Assembly: GCF_023101765.2 (NCBI RefSeq)
Contig: NC_064212.1
Span: 4,402,001-4,466,000 of the forward strand
From: Spodoptera frugiperda
Taxonomy: Eukaryota; Arthropoda; Insecta; Lepidoptera; Noctuidae
Reading direction: 5' to 3'
DNA: 64,000 nucleotides
Shown: in pieces, positions 50,241-63,299 of the stretch
Numbering within the stretch: the stretch's first letter is position 1
Layout of the letters: each line of letters starts with the position of its first letter
Program-made: the position numbers and the translations under genes
The notes under the pieces: model-generated
Database searches by the model: none
Seen by the model: only the letters and a program-made list of their open reading frames with translations
What the model was told of the DNA's origin: nothing

Positions 50241-52204
50241 TAATTTTACAGGCAAGAGACACATTTTGATCATACTAATTATTTTTGTCAGCCACTATAA
50301 ATACGTAGAATTCGAGGTTTTCAAAATAAATTACATTATTATAACATATTTTTCCTGTACCACGTACCTATAGTAGGTAAATTATTTATAAAAGGTATAC
50401 AAACTGTTATTAATACTATGTACGCCTATCTATGTGTACATATTTATTCTTATTCAAATAAAACTTTGTGATTCATAGTAGAAAACCCAAACGTGCGGTT
50501 TTAAATCAGGGCACAATGCAGATTTTGTTTAAAATGTTCTATACCATTTTCCCAATTAGGTAACTACTTAAATAGAATTAAATTATCTATACAGTTTTCA
50601 GTAGTAATATTGTTCATATTGTTTTAATTAATAAAAGTTGGGCCCATTTCAAATTATTCCACACGACAATTAAAAAAAAAATTGCAGTTACTTCTTATTT
50701 TTTTTATTAAAAATAAAAACACTGGCACGAAATACTGTCAAACCATTCAATACGCACGCACATTTATTATTTAAAAAAAGAACATACACGCAACTAATAC
50801 ATGTTATGCAGCCCTGACTGGATGTGGCAAGGATTAGATTGAAAAATTGAATGATTGCATTGCACGCGTGCTCGTAACAAGTTGTCACTATGCACAATTG
50901 TAGTTGATTGTAAACGCGCCCACGACTTGACCTATTTAGTACATTTAGAACAACTTCAGTGTGGGATGATTGGCGCATAAAACTTTATCGTTTGCTTTCG
51001 TGTCAAGAAGTTTTTCGTCTCTAATTAGCTATCTGTTTAATGATCCTTCCAGCACTACAAGTCTTTTGTATCTTTGATTTTCTTCTTACATAGACAATAA
51101 GTTTATTTTCAGATTATATTCACAATTTAGAAATAATATTTTTTTACTGGTCATTCTTTATATTATTTTTGACTAATCTTACTATAAAAATGTATTTTTG
51201 TGTCTCTAAATTTAAAAAAAAAACATTCTTAGGCTATAATTAAATTGAAAAAAATATTTATCATACCATTTTTGAATATTTAATTTTGGAGTCATAAAAT
51301 TAAATACCAAGGCTTAGTAAAAAGAATAACACTATACATTAGTGTTATTTTGATAATATCTATGAATTTGCGTAACTAAGAAAATCGACTATTTAGCTTT
51401 AGAATATACAGTACGGAGTACAGGATACAATTCCGATGTCCTGTTATTGTACGCTATGACGATTCATTCGATAGAGCTTGTAACGTATTAATTAAGCACA
51501 GTTTACCTCAAAGGCAAATGGGTTCCAAGAAGATTGGAAATAGATGCTAGAATAGGCACTGCACCAGGTACTAGATACCTATTCCAATTATTCGGAAGAC
51601 TGTTCATTACCAGTTTGATCGATGTTTTCCCGGAATAGCTATTAGTTTGTCTCGTAAAGGGTTTTAATTATAAGTATTATTTAATGTTTGGTTTTTTGGA
51701 ATGTAGAGGTAGATAGGAAGATTTATTTGTAATCCGTGTTGTTGTTTTTCGCAAGATTGTTATTATGTAAACTTTTTTATGTTGCAAACTAGCTTAGGAT
51801 CCGCTTGATGGAAGGATGCCTTAGAATTTTATAACTATTTTTTTTTATCAGACTTTTTCCTTATTACAGTTGGTGTTGCAACATTGGGTCTCCATGTAAG
51901 AATCACATTAATGGCAACATGTCTACTAACACATAAAAACAATAACCCCAACTACAAAACATTACCTTGTAGACACAAGGAACGACAAGTGAGTTGTAAG
52001 CCAAGACCGTCCAATTAAGAAGCCAAACATAGTATCAATTTAATGTAACAGACTTGGACGTAGCATGTACAAGATTGGTCCATCCAGTGAATTTCTCGTG
52101 GCTTTCCGTGGTAGGGGCAACACAGGCTTGTCGACATAGACTAGACGTTAGCACGACGGCGCTTTGCAAACACGTACGATGACGTTCGGCGACAGTAAAT
52201 TGAT

Positions 52205-52289
52205 GACGTCAAATATCGCCAGAACATATTGAGTGCTACAGCAACATGTATAGACGTGTGCTGTAAGCCTGGACCTGCTATTTGACGTC
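52205..52289. other. Nested hairpin with CRE-containing outer arms
   Basis: Outer arms GACGTCAAATA (52205-52215) and TATTTGACGTC (52279-52289) pair perfectly. Inside them CCAG (52219) faces CTGG (52269), and the inner parts 'TACAGCAACATGT' and 'ACGTGTGCTGTA' pair with one small bulge around a short loop. TGACGTCA at 52204-52211 is a CRE core. This could be a structured RNA or a fold-back element; no homologue is known to me. Confidence 0.5.
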
Positions 52290-54663
52290 CACAAATTGCT
52301 TTCCGTGTTAATCTAGGCGACGAATTGAATAATACTTTGCGAACCGAAGAGTGGTGTTGCTCAATTTTACGTTGCTGGCTCGCTGGAGCGTTGTAGAGAT
52401 ATACACCTATCTCTGTTTTAAAGGTATTAGAGTGTTGTTTGACTATGTGGACGTATTGAAATTGTTACTCAAATTGTATTGTTTAATATTGCTTTTTAAC
52501 TGGTCGATCCAGGTCTCATTGGGGGTGGTCTATGTTCAGTTTTTTATCATGACTGATATGAATATGACGATAATGATGATTATTCTCTTAAAAAGTTGTA
52601 GAAAGGTGTCTAGAATTCAGTCATATAGGCAGTGTTAAAAAGGCAAAACTTTAGTAGAAATACCAAACTAATCTTAATATTATTATTAATTAATTCAACC
52701 TGAGAAACGGAGTTGGTAATGAATCTTATTTATCGTAGATGCTAATGTATTTAAATTTAAATCCATTAGTGTAACGTTGTGAAGTCTATGTTTATTCTAA
52801 CAATAGTTTAACATTGAAAAGTTTACGAATGTGTGCGTATGCGTATATTATATACGTAGGTATTTAAGTATGAGTAGTCTATAGTCAGAAGGCGAAATTA
52901 CGCGCCAAGTTTTGTTTGGACAAAATTTTTTCAATGTATTTTAGATATTTTTGTTACAAAAACAATAAACTTTTTGCGTAGCAAAAATACATTACTTGAT
53001 AAAGAAAAATAATATATTAACTTGCTGAAATTGTTTTTGGTTCATTTGAGTCTGATCTGAGTTAAAAAAAACTCATACTCACTTTTGAAATATCGTAATA
53101 AAAGATTAAATCTTGCAGATACTTGTTCTACATCAGTTCCTATCAGTATTACATACGAAAAAAGGAATGATATGTGAAATAGAAAAACACTTCTATTTAA
53201 AAAAAACTTAATTCCCTAATAAATAAACAGCAACTGCTGCCTGCTATTTGTAAACCGAAGCATCAAATGAACATTGAATTCTTGAGAACTTTGAATCATT
53301 CATATTTGATTTGTGACGGGAGTCTCAATTGTCTGCCAGGACCACCACGATGGGGGACTTCATAGGAATATCTAAATAGTAAGGATACCAGTGCTTACAA
53401 TAGGTGGCGGGTCAAGAATTTGAATGATAAGATGCGATATATTGTTTTAAAAATGATGCTCATGGAGGAAAATAGAATGTATGCGAGCACCTAGCTTCAG
53501 TGACGGACAGACTGATAGACTGTTGTTTATTTCTTTATTTGTTGATGTTTCATAAGTAAACTATTTATGGTTTAATTGGAATTAATTATTTGTCTTTGAC
53601 TTAATGACGAAAAGACGTTTGACAGGGGACAATGCTAGAGAGAAAATGAATGAAAGAGACGAATATTCGTCTAATTTTTGACAAAAGTTGTTTTGTTTGT
53701 CACTTGTATTTTTAGATATATTAACGATAGAGATTACTCCCTAATTTGTTTTACCGTTTATAAAGTTATTAATGGTAGTTAACCCATATTTATCTGTTTA
53801 TAATTTATTACTCAGAACTAAAATATCGTATTTCCCGGCCTTGAACTGAAGATCTAAGACTATATCACCAACTTTCAGTTAAGATATAGACAATTATTAT
53901 CATTAATTATCATGTTTTGCTGCTCATGAATATGAGCCTTTAGCATGGCTTGAAACTAGTCGAGTTCCTTGTCAAATAATTATGTGAGTAAGCCGAAAAA
54001 CATAATAATTAATTTAGTATGTCTCACGAAAGTTATAGTATAAACAATCATTATCATTTTTAAAACAAAACAAAAACAGCAATCCAGAATCCAAAGATCA
54101 CATCTCTCAATCAGCAAATAACTGAATATAGACACTAATAACAACAAATAGAGCTGAAAATCGTAGGCGTCGAAATCAGATATGGTTGAATCATCAGTCA
54201 AAGTTACCTCAATGGTCTTTGGGTACATGCGCTCGAATGATTTACAGAGGCTATCGTTTGAGCATATTGCACGTCGAATCCAGTTGTCGGTAAATTGCAC
54301 CAGTCTAGACTAATGCACCTCTAAATGTGGTGGTGGGGGGATGGATTCGGAACCTGGATTTTAATTATGAAGATTCGAATATGAACCTACTGACTTAACA
54401 GTTTAAATTCTCATATTTAGATGGTAACTTAATTCTATTGTGAAATCGATATGCATAGATATTTTCGCTCGTTCTTCTCCATAGGAATCTTCGCTTTAGA
54501 AAAGCAACTAGCTTCACTAGGAAACTGACGGACAGACGCTTACAAAAAAAAAAAAAAACATAAGTTTCAATAGAAATAAATAATTTCACTTTGGGTACGG
54601 TAATGAAAAACATCTTGAAGAAAGAAAGGAATCTATAAGTCGTCAATCTCACCTTGATCAAAC

Positions 54664-54740
54664 GTGGTGATTAATGCTCACCCCTTCTTCGTATGAGAAG
54701 AGGCTTTTGCCTGGCAGTGGGATAGTTTACAGTCTAGCAT
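54664..54740 (+). mobile_element. LINE 3'-tail fragment
   Basis: 'GTGGTGATTAATGCTCACCC' then 'CTTCTTCGTATGAGAAGAGG', 'CTTTTGCCTGGCAGTGGGAT' and AGTTTACAG. The phrase GAGGCnTnTGCCnnGCAGTGGGA marks the end of moth Jockey/RTE-type LINE coding regions and 3' tails. Only this end survives. Confidence 0.8.
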
Positions 54741-54919
54741 CGCAATGCATTATCCTATCATTCCTCTTGTAAACGCACAAATATATTTAGATCACCAATT
54801 AACAGTCTTAATTGATTAAGCTGCGTTGCCATGGTTACGGAAGTGAGAAGTGTTGTAGCTTAATGTGTCCAGTAATTGGAATTCGGTCAGTTTAATTATA
54901 GTGATAAGGTTTGGTATTG

Positions 54920-54990
54920 TGTTAGGTCAGAGTTCGATTCCTGTCTAGGGTAGAGTTTTGATTCGGAAATTTTAGTTTTCATGTTTAAAA
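54920..54990 (+). repeat. Possible tRNA-like SINE fragment
   Basis: 'GTCAGAGTTCGATTCCTGTC' contains a B-box-like AGTTCGATTCC, followed by 'TAGGGTAGAGTTTTGATTCG', a phrase seen in moth SINE bodies. No A box or cloverleaf is recognisable, so this is not a tRNA gene. Confidence 0.4.
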
Positions 54991-56503
54991 ATAAGCTTGA
55001 TTCTGATTGCATTATTATTAATTGGTATATAAGTAAGACTACTATGATCGAGTTTTCCATAATTAAGTCAGATAAAATAAGCATTCCATTAGTGTTGACA
55101 ATAATAATAAAAAAGTTTGTCACTACAATTTGTGTCACACTGCATTAAATCCGATTCTCCATACTCATAAACTTTGCTCAAGAGTTTTATAGACTTGGAA
55201 CGACCCATAAATCTATTGCTGTCTCGTTAGAGCCGACGAAGAGAAATAGAAAAACAAATTATTTGATCATAGGATGAAAGCTCTCAATGCATTAGGAAAA
55301 TTTGTCTGTATCAATGGAGCAAAGTTAGGCAGGCGACCGTCTCGGTTCAAGATGAATATCGGTAATCGAATTGTAGGCAAAGATCGTTTGCTGGACGCTC
55401 TTTAGGTTCTATTTAGAGGTCCGTAGACGACGGACGAACGGACGGACAAAGAGACAAACGAAATTAATCGGAGATGCGCCGACGGCCTAATCCAATCGCG
55501 TCTATCCGGTCTCTGCCTTTTAAATAGATCAACCATGACTTCGGGCGGTCCTCCCGCAAGAAGTTCGCTTTAAACCGCCTTCTGCTTCGAATATACGAGG
55601 AACAAGAGTAATCTTGTTTTCTACGCTTTCGCGCTAACATCTGTATAAAATGGCTGTTCCAAATTTGTATCGATATATCTCACTGAAATAGAATTAACAT
55701 CAATTTTATAGAGAAATAAATCTTGTTGATAATTGTTTTCTGCTACCGAAACTAGTTTGATTCTAATCTCTATCACTAAAGCAATACAGTTTACAATCCA
55801 ACACAAATCTTTGCAAACAACCGCCCACATAAATCCAGAATAATGAGTCCATAATTAATAGAAGCGCAATTTTTAATTAACACCAACAAGATCATTTGGC
55901 GACAGGCTTTGGCGACATCAATTTACGTACAATGTCAATTTGCAAGAACCGGGCTATGGTATACTCTGCCTCATTAGAGGGTAAAGCGGTTGCAATTAAA
56001 CCGTGCGTCTTTTGCGAGTTAACGAGCAGCGGGCACCGAAATTGGACGTCCCGCCCGCCCTGGACACACGTTTTAATAAATATACATTTCGACGTGATGC
56101 AATAAATATATTCGCTGATGTTATCGCGGTGAAATGTTCGACTCCCTTCCAGTTTAAACGAGGATGTAATGTTTAATTGATGGGTGGAGAAATGTAACAG
56201 ATATACCGTGTGATTGGCTGTTTTTTAAGTTTATTGATTAACGCCTTTGTGTTTTCTCAATTAAACATATTAATATTTTTTTCCCACTTAATCAAAAAAC
56301 ATAAACATAACGAAACAGTCATAGCAACCTGTCAAACCTTCTTTTTTGACAAGATACATGTATATAATATCAAAAAATACAAAGAAAAATGAACACAACT
56401 CCATTTATTCTTTACTCCAATTAAAGCTAGCCCTAAATCATTATGACAGTGGAGTTTAAAAAGTTGTTAGCTTTAACTAAGGGCTGTGAAGATGTTGGTA
56501 TAA

Positions 56504-56548
56504 AGGGATCTTGTTAGTGATGCAGCCGGTCCAGCTAACGAGATCCCT
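56504..56548. repeat. Hairpin, 14-bp arms
   Basis: AGGGATCTTGTTAG (56504-56517) pairs with CTAACGAGATCCCT (56535-56548) with a single T/G position (a U-G wobble in RNA). The loop is 17 bases. A TGATGATGATAC run follows at about 56624, and such runs often end moth retroelements, so the hairpin may belong to a decayed element. Confidence 0.7.
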
Positions 56549-57196
56549 CCGAGATATAGGCTACTGCTGATTGGCGATGACAAATTGTCTTCAGATGAGC
56601 AAATAAAACTATGGAGTTTGTTATGATGATGATACATGTTTGTAAACCTATGATGAAAATATGTAGAAAAGGAGTTTTTAAGATATGTAGGTGTTTTTTT
56701 ATAAGAAGCCCTTAGTTATTTGGTTAATCGATTAGAGCAAATGCACATATTAAGATGGGTGTCTTGTGTTGATTTATCATGTCGAGAAAGTTCGACATAT
56801 TTGGAAATAATGCCAGTGTATGGCAATAAAGTCGAATAGGCTAGTTATGAACTTAATATATCACTGGCAGTAATTAGGTGTCACATTAACATAATTTTTA
56901 TCATGCACTTTTCCTTTTAAGACTTAAAATTAATGAAGAAAGAAACAAAATGTTAATACCCACAAACACACCAGCTATCTCAGTACATTTCGCAAAGTAC
57001 CTACGTTAGTTAACTAAAGTGTTACTAAGAATGGTAAGAAGTTGGTATTTTAGAGGGGGTCTCGTTAGGCGGGCGGGTGGCTGATTGCCGATTGAGCACC
57101 AATTGCCTTGATTGACGGCGCCCGCACGGCTAACGAACCTGCTTTCAACGTGGACGTGCCGCACTCTCACGTCCCGTCGACTCCTTGCTTCACTCC

Positions 57197-57216
57197 AATA
57201 GAATAGAATAGAATAG
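57197..57216. repeat. Microsatellite (AATAG)n, four units
   Basis: Four uninterrupted AATAG pentamers beside a GC-rich, TAAC-bearing block in intron 1. Confidence 0.9.
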
Positions 57217-58369
57217 GAAAGACGATGGTGTGGATGGAAGATGTGACATAATTTGGTGTGTGTCATTGTTAACAACATTAGAGTTTTGTATTTACTCAAA
57301 TATGAATTGGGTGAATGCCATTTACTTAAGGGTTTTTACAGTATGAACGTTCCAAACTTTCATATATTATGCTACCTCTTCTCACCTAAATCTATCTACG
57401 TAGTTCACAGCATAAAAAGCTATACCAGATTTCTTAAAAACATTTGCAACTTTAGCTTTTTGAAATAAAGTTCAAATTGTCCTAAAGAATTTTCACCTGT
57501 CCAAAACTGTTAAACATTTTAAACACATTGTCAACCTAGTCCCTTTTGTCATAAAGTCGAAAATCAATCAAACATATCTGTCGGGTTGGGGTAAGTAGTA
57601 GCGTCTACGTCTTGCGGACGCGACGTGTATGTAGGTCAGTTATATGTACCAGCCAGGTTACTGGGCTGATGAAGTGATTGCGTGCTGCTATTCAAATACA
57701 AGTCAAACAGACGCGTACAGTCTACACTTCTCCGCGGAATTTTATGTTTACGATAAAATACACTGTATTTTGGCTAATTCGTATCCATCTGTTTTGATCG
57801 TGTTCCAAATTACATATTTAATTTATAACTTGTAACGAGAGTATCACTGTATATTCTTCTAAAGATTTGTATTTGCAGATCTATGAGGAAAAACCCCTAA
57901 ACAGCAGTCCGCATTGCCAACTCGTCATGTTCGAAACTAGAGGTGCTACAGTACGACAGGTTCCTGATTGCTGACTGGCTCCAATAATTTGGTCCGATTG
58001 ACGCCGAGAAATCCCCACTGAATTTGGTTCATTTGTACACAATCAAGGAATTCTGTAGCACCTACCGCAATACGACCGCCTTGTGTAGCGCTTATTGCCT
58101 ACACAAATGAAACATAATCTCTTCATTCAAACAATGCCTGCGCGCTATAAATCATTATAAAATTCGAATTAAGCGAGCTTAATGTTGATGTAACGCTTCC
58201 GAGGCTTTTATAGTCGCACACACGAGGCGTAACACCTCGCCGGCTAATTCGTTCGTACACAGTAATCAGTTGCACGTAACATCATCAGCGTCTTTGTGGA
58301 GCGAGACCGCAATCCATCATATCGGGACAAAAGGAGGCGGATAAACGCGCCAGTTGTTTGCGTGCGAGA

Positions 58370-58690
58370 GCGTTAATTTTGTTAAGGAGTCTCAATCAGT
58401 GAAGGCGTGTAAGTAAAGTCGGCGCGCGACCGCCGCGGGAGCGATTCGAGCGAATTACCGTACCTGGAGGCGCGGGGCCGACTCGTTAGTTGTTGTTTGC
58501 CGAGTGACGCGGGTCAATCAGCAGAGACATGCACGGAACCGCACTTCTTCATCCCCCTCCGAGGCCCCTCACCTGTCCCCAGCCCCGCTCGTTAGGCCGC
58601 GCCGTCTCTGTCAACTGTGAGACGAGCTTTATCGAATCTACGACGCACGACCCGCGCCGCGGTCGGCCCACTCTTCGCTCTAGTTTGACT
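58370..58690. promoter_or_regulatory. CpG-rich block near LMO4 exon 1, possible enhancer or alternative promoter
   Basis: A CpG-dense, repeat-free block (GCGCGCGACCGCCGCGGGAG, ACGACCCGCGCCGCGGTCGG) about 1.5-1.8 kb downstream of exon 1 inside intron 1. It has no coding frame with splice support. CpG-rich patches in moth genes often mark promoters or conserved enhancers; the choice is inference. Confidence 0.25.
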
Positions 58691-60184
58691 CACAACCGCC
58701 GGTAAACAAGGGAAATCAGTGTAAAACGAATTTATATGAACGACAAATAGAAGGGGGCTAAGTAGCGTAACGAGATATTATAGGCGTCTGTGATAACTCA
58801 AGGCGTTGGCAAATGATAAATGACTCGAAAAGATTTGACTCCGGACTTAAAAAGATCAAAAGAAAAGTTGAGGACAAAAAATGTTACAAAATGTGGCACG
58901 TCTATAGCCGTAATGAAGTAAAATAATTGAATGGAATGGCATGCGTTTAGCTAATTAACGCGCAGACCCGGACAGCTGCGGTCCACGTGCGAGGCTGCGC
59001 CCGCGCCGCACACCGCCCGCATCTTCTACGAGACTACGACAGACCGGTCACCTCTGCGGTGAAAATACAATTTCTAACTATTTCTGTCCAACTTTCCTAT
59101 TACACTGCTGAGTAAGACTTTTAATAAAATCTTAAATTACTAGTCAATATTGTTTTCGTCGGAAGTCTCATTCTATAATTTTATATTTTAATGATTGAAA
59201 TAAAAACAGATGCAGCTAGTTAAAGCAAAATAGCTTGTAGCTAGTAATTAAATCGAGAATTATATTTCTATAATCTTTGTTTTATTAGTTTTACTTAATT
59301 GTTATTCATGTGCGGTAAGGCAATAAATAATTCCAAAGTACTTTGAATGTACATTAGCTAGGAACTTCAAGTATGAACATTACAATTATCAACACATAAA
59401 AAGAGACATGTAGTTAGCTATTTTAACGAAGCAAACAATTACTAACATTTACTGTAATTATACACAAGTGATTGTACGTAATTCCACATCGATTAAGATT
59501 ATGGCTTGCATAAAACTAAATGGAAATCGAGGGACATAATTGCTATACAACTTAAGGAATTTATTGTCCTAGATTGCTATTAACTGTGTGTCTTATTCTT
59601 TGGTTACAAGGACTAAATATACTTAGACAATATACTTATCAACAACGTCGCAGAAACGGCTATGGATATTCATTAGTTCGCAAAGACACATAAAATTTCC
59701 ATATTCGTAGATATAGCCGCAGCATTTGGTAACTAACAGTCGCGGACTCGCGGTACTCTGTCACAAAAGCCTGATTAGTGGCCCTCTAAATAAAAACTTT
59801 GTTGCTTACATCTTAAATTAGTCCTTAGCGTTCTTTAACGAGACCAATTTAGTTGGTCCGCGAGACGCCGTCGATCCGTGCTTGTGTGCAAAACTGTCTA
59901 CTTTTTGCTTCTCTCCCAGGTAGAAAACACAACGGTTCGAAGCATTTTCATAACAATGCGCCTGCGGCTTTCTCGGTATACTTTTTTGGACACGATGCGT
60001 TTGACAGACACGCCATTGTCATCGTCAGATGATGGGCTAAAAACTAAACCTTATATTGATGATCAATGGGAAAAATCGATGCGAGTCGAACACTTGAAAT
60101 ACCGAACCATAAAAGGTACCAATTAGTCCTGTTTGTTTGGTGGAGTTGGAAATAATTAGATTAAGAAGAACAAATCCGACTCAC

Positions 60185-60477
60185 CTTGTGTAATCGCTTT
60201 TGCATAATATCATTCCGCCTTTGAAGTAGAAGGAGCGGCCCATGTCCGCGAGGGCCTGCCCGCAGCAGGCACACTTGAGGCAGCCGTGGTGCCAGTATCT
60301 ATCGAGGGCGTGCAGGAGGAACCTTTCCACTATCTTGCCGTTGCAGCCCGCGCATTCCTTGAGTGCCGGGTTGTTGTTGTTGTGAGGGTAGTCGTGGCCA
60401 TTGGCAGCGAATGCCGCCTCCGGCGAGGGCGGGTGTGGCGAGCTGAGCTCCGCGTACCCGTGGTAGTGCGGGTTCAT
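60185..60477 (-). CDS. LMO4: LMO4-like LIM-only protein, coding exon 1 (N-terminus and LIM1)
   Basis: First coding exon, residues 1-98. The ATG at 60475-60477 begins 'MNPHYHGYAELSSP'; an in-frame TAG lies upstream inside the same exon, so the start must be here and this is the first ATG of the frame. After a Pro/Asn-rich leader of about 40 residues comes a complete LIM domain: Cys42, Cys45, His63, Cys66, Cys69, Cys72, Cys92, Asp95, with spacing C-X2-C-X17-H-X2-C-X2-C-X2-C-X19-C-X2-D. 'RFLLHALDRYWH' and 'GGMILCKSDY' match the LMO4 class ('GMILCRNDY' in human, from memory). LIM-only proteins are nuclear adaptors that bind LDB/Chip through LIM1 and modulate LIM-homeodomain and other factors. The donor ACAAG|GTGAGT splits the Arg98 codon. 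Confidence 0.97.
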
Positions 60478-60549
60478 GCTCAACGCACTCGCTGCCAGCT
60501 TGACGGTTGGAGCGGGAACCGCTCGCACCGACCACCACAACTACACGCC
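60478..60549 (-). other. LMO4: 5' UTR part of LMO4 exon 1 with upstream acceptor
   Basis: The minus strand has a T-rich tract ending TTTTTGTCCACAG before GGCGTGTAG, so the exon begins at 60549 by splicing, and 72 bases of 5' UTR precede the ATG. At least one non-coding exon and the promoter must therefore lie further upstream (above 60550), possibly beyond the window. Confidence 0.8.
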
Positions 60550-63299
60550 CTGTGGACAAAAATACAACAAGTTAGATTAACCATCATAGAAACCAGATGC
60601 CTGAAAACAATATTTGGATGATGGGAATGGGTGGGCAATCTATAGCAAAACATGGAGAAAATTGTGAATTTATTTTGAAGTCAAACTGTTTGGCTCAGAG
60701 AGCAAATTCCCTTTGACCTCCTCGAGATGTTGACCCGTTGTTTTAATTTTTCTTGGCAGCCCTTGGTCAGGGCGCCGTGGATTCTGGCGTAGGCCTGCGG
60801 GCGGCCGCGTTTATAAAATTTTCCAATTAGCAATTTCATACAATTAGGAGCGGGGTGAGGGTGCGGGTTGCGGGGCGAGGGATGGTTAGCGCGGGTCGCG
60901 GCGCGGGGAGTGCGTCAACCCGATCCAATTAGCTCGCGGCCGGCGGAGCGGCGGGACGCCCGTGCCGTCTGAGCAGCCCTGTCGCCATAAAACTTAATTA
61001 AACGTTTTAAAACAAGTATTCATTAAAGAATAATCAAGCTTATGTAGTCATAAATAACCGGATTGTCCCGCGCGGAACGGGTGCCGTAATTAAGACTGCA
61101 CAGAGTTGATCAAACGCACTGATTTGAAACTACCCTTCATTAAGAGAGCGCGAGTCGGGCGCGGGAGCTTCCGCTGCGGTGCAGAAACTAATTAAGAATA
61201 ACGGACGCTTTAAAAGCGTAATTAATTTAGATTGTAATTCTATTTCTCCGAGAGTAAAGTAGACAATTATTTCAGTAGCCCTTTCTTTTGGAACGATTTG
61301 CTTTGCTGAATGTAATTTGCTTAATTTCTGTGTCCAACAGGATAAAGGGTTGTAGCTGTGTCGAGATTTATTTGTTACGTCAGGATCGACGCTTAGCGCA
61401 TGATAAACTGTGTTATTAGGAGTTGTGATTCCATGAGCAGAATGAAATAACGCATCAAGATTAATTAACTCAGTAGACTTTTGTTACAATTGCCACAATG
61501 GTCGGAGTGTTGCGTGGAGTTGCATCAAGGATCACGGTGGAACATCAGTAGGAGCGTGAGGAAAGTCATTATACTTGTTGGCGAGCATGTCTAATGAAGG
61601 CTATAAGGGCGAGGTATGGCGTGAATGGCGGTGCGGTGGCTCTGGCGGCAGTTGCGTGAGTCCTAATGAGCGGCGTCGCGTGCGCAACTATCGCACTTCG
61701 TTAAATCGCCCCGAACTACGATCCGAGGGTATTAATGTCTTTGTTTAGTTAATTCTGCAACGCATTAGGCATTCGAATTGAGGATTTGAGCTCTTAATCG
61801 AACATTGCGTGTTTCACTTCCTATTTCACGTGGTAGACTTCAAGGAAACGGTTATGCTTCATAGAATATTTCTTTTAATTAATAATTTATTCTCAAGGCG
61901 TCTTTGGTGTGTTGTTGAGTAGTCATTAGTACTAATTAGTCAGAGTTTTGATCCGTCTTGCTAAATGAAATATGGAGTTAACGAATATTTTGTTTAATTG
62001 TTAAACCGGCGAATGTAAGAATGGTACTTAAATGATCCTATGGTACCTAGACTCTAATTTTTGTTTATTTGTGTCCTTTAAATATTAATTCTCAGCTTTG
62101 AAATCATATCCTACATTAGTATTGCTATTTTAGTGAACTTGTGACTCAGTTTTCGCAATAACCTGTATCAATATTTCTTTTGTTAATTAGACTAAAATAA
62201 TTACCTACTAGATTATGGTAATAAATCTTCATAATACGATACTAGAAATTAGTTCATAATGATTATTATACTTTATGAACGTCATAAATATTCAGTATCG
62301 GAATATTTGTTTACGATTTGTGACTGTTAATTGCATATATTGATTATATTATTTATAATGTATTCAAAATACATATTAATTGGAATCATTTTGCTTCGGG
62401 CTTCCACCACTGACATTGAATTAAATTATCTACCACATGCGTTTAGTGACATTTCATTAAGTTGTTTAGTTATAGAATTGATATCAGATATTTAAAAAGT
62501 TCTTTTATTCTTTTTTTAATATTAAATAGATAATAAATCGTCATGGACACTGACTGCCTAATACCTGTTCATAAATAAAAACAAATGCCTGTTTTTGGAA
62601 CACGAAACAATTGTGCATAATTACTCAAACTTATGTCTATTTGAATTTAAACGTTCTGCTTTTCTGCTGAAATGGATCTTATTGTCGTCGGGGTTAAGGT
62701 TTAAAATATGTTTTATTTGGGCACGTTGTGCGTGTTTAGGCTGCCGGGGGTGGGCTGAGAACTTGGCAGGTGCCGTTTTCATTATTCAAGCCCCATTGAT
62801 TGGATACTTTGTTGCCGTTTAAAAATCTTATTAGCAACCGCCCGACAACAAAGCGGTGCGATGAGCCTCCTCGGAGCCCCTCTATTTACCTGTTAAGTGA
62901 TTTTTTTTCAATTACCGCGATGAGCTGCAGGTTCCGAACGAAAGTGTAAGTCATCTTGTTAGTGAATATTTATTTCCGCGCTTTCCATCGTACCTACGTC
63001 TACTTTTTAAAACATTTGTCAGCTACAATAAGCGCGATGATACGACAGATTTCTATTTTTCGTCGATTTCCCAAAAAAATAGATAATACAATGACAAACA
63101 CAAACAGTTTGACGTGGAAACCATAGAGGTTATTAATCATACTTACTTATCATAGTGACGTGACAAAAGTTGCGGAACAAAGCAATTTGTAACAGTAATG
63201 TAGAAAGAAACACTCCAAAAAAATAATAAGTGGCTTAACTAACGAAAATTGTTATCTAAAAAAGGGTAATGTAAGTAAACGTATCGGTCACTTGTTTTA
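60550..63299. other. Gene-free sequence upstream of LMO4 exon 1
   Basis: No coding exon is seen. A GC-rich block at 60770-60980 (TAATTAG and CCAATTAG cores among CGGGGCG) and TAATTA-rich sequence to 61250 look regulatory. A donor-like AACAG|GTAAAT on the minus strand near 62891 could end a non-coding exon, but nothing else supports it. Confidence 0.35.

Larger units (their letters stand above)
31599..60184 (-). other. LMO4 intron 1, about 28.6 kb
   Basis: Giant intron with donor ACAAG|GTGAGT beside exon 1 and acceptor CTTGTTCCAG beside exon 2. It has no supported coding exon on either strand, but holds MITEs, a SINE, LINE tails and several inverted repeats (listed separately). Repeat-poor, GC-balanced blocks rich in TAATTA cores lie near 34690-35130, 40130-40480, 41120-41470, 42000-42330, 43430-43680, 44090-44360, 46560-47140, 47390-48480, 48580-48910, 55310-56120 and 58090-58760. 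Long introns packed with such blocks are usual for developmental regulators. Open frames inside are shadows of GC-rich patches. Confidence 0.8.

Noticed and set aside
59878..60126. 82-codon plus-strand frame beside LMO4 exon 1
   Set aside because: No motif or conserved look; opposite strand to the gene, with no splice support.
60286..60621. Plus-strand frame of 111 codons and minus-strand frame of 86 codons over LMO4 exon 1
   Set aside because: They overlap the LIM1 exon in other frames and lack the zinc ligand pattern.
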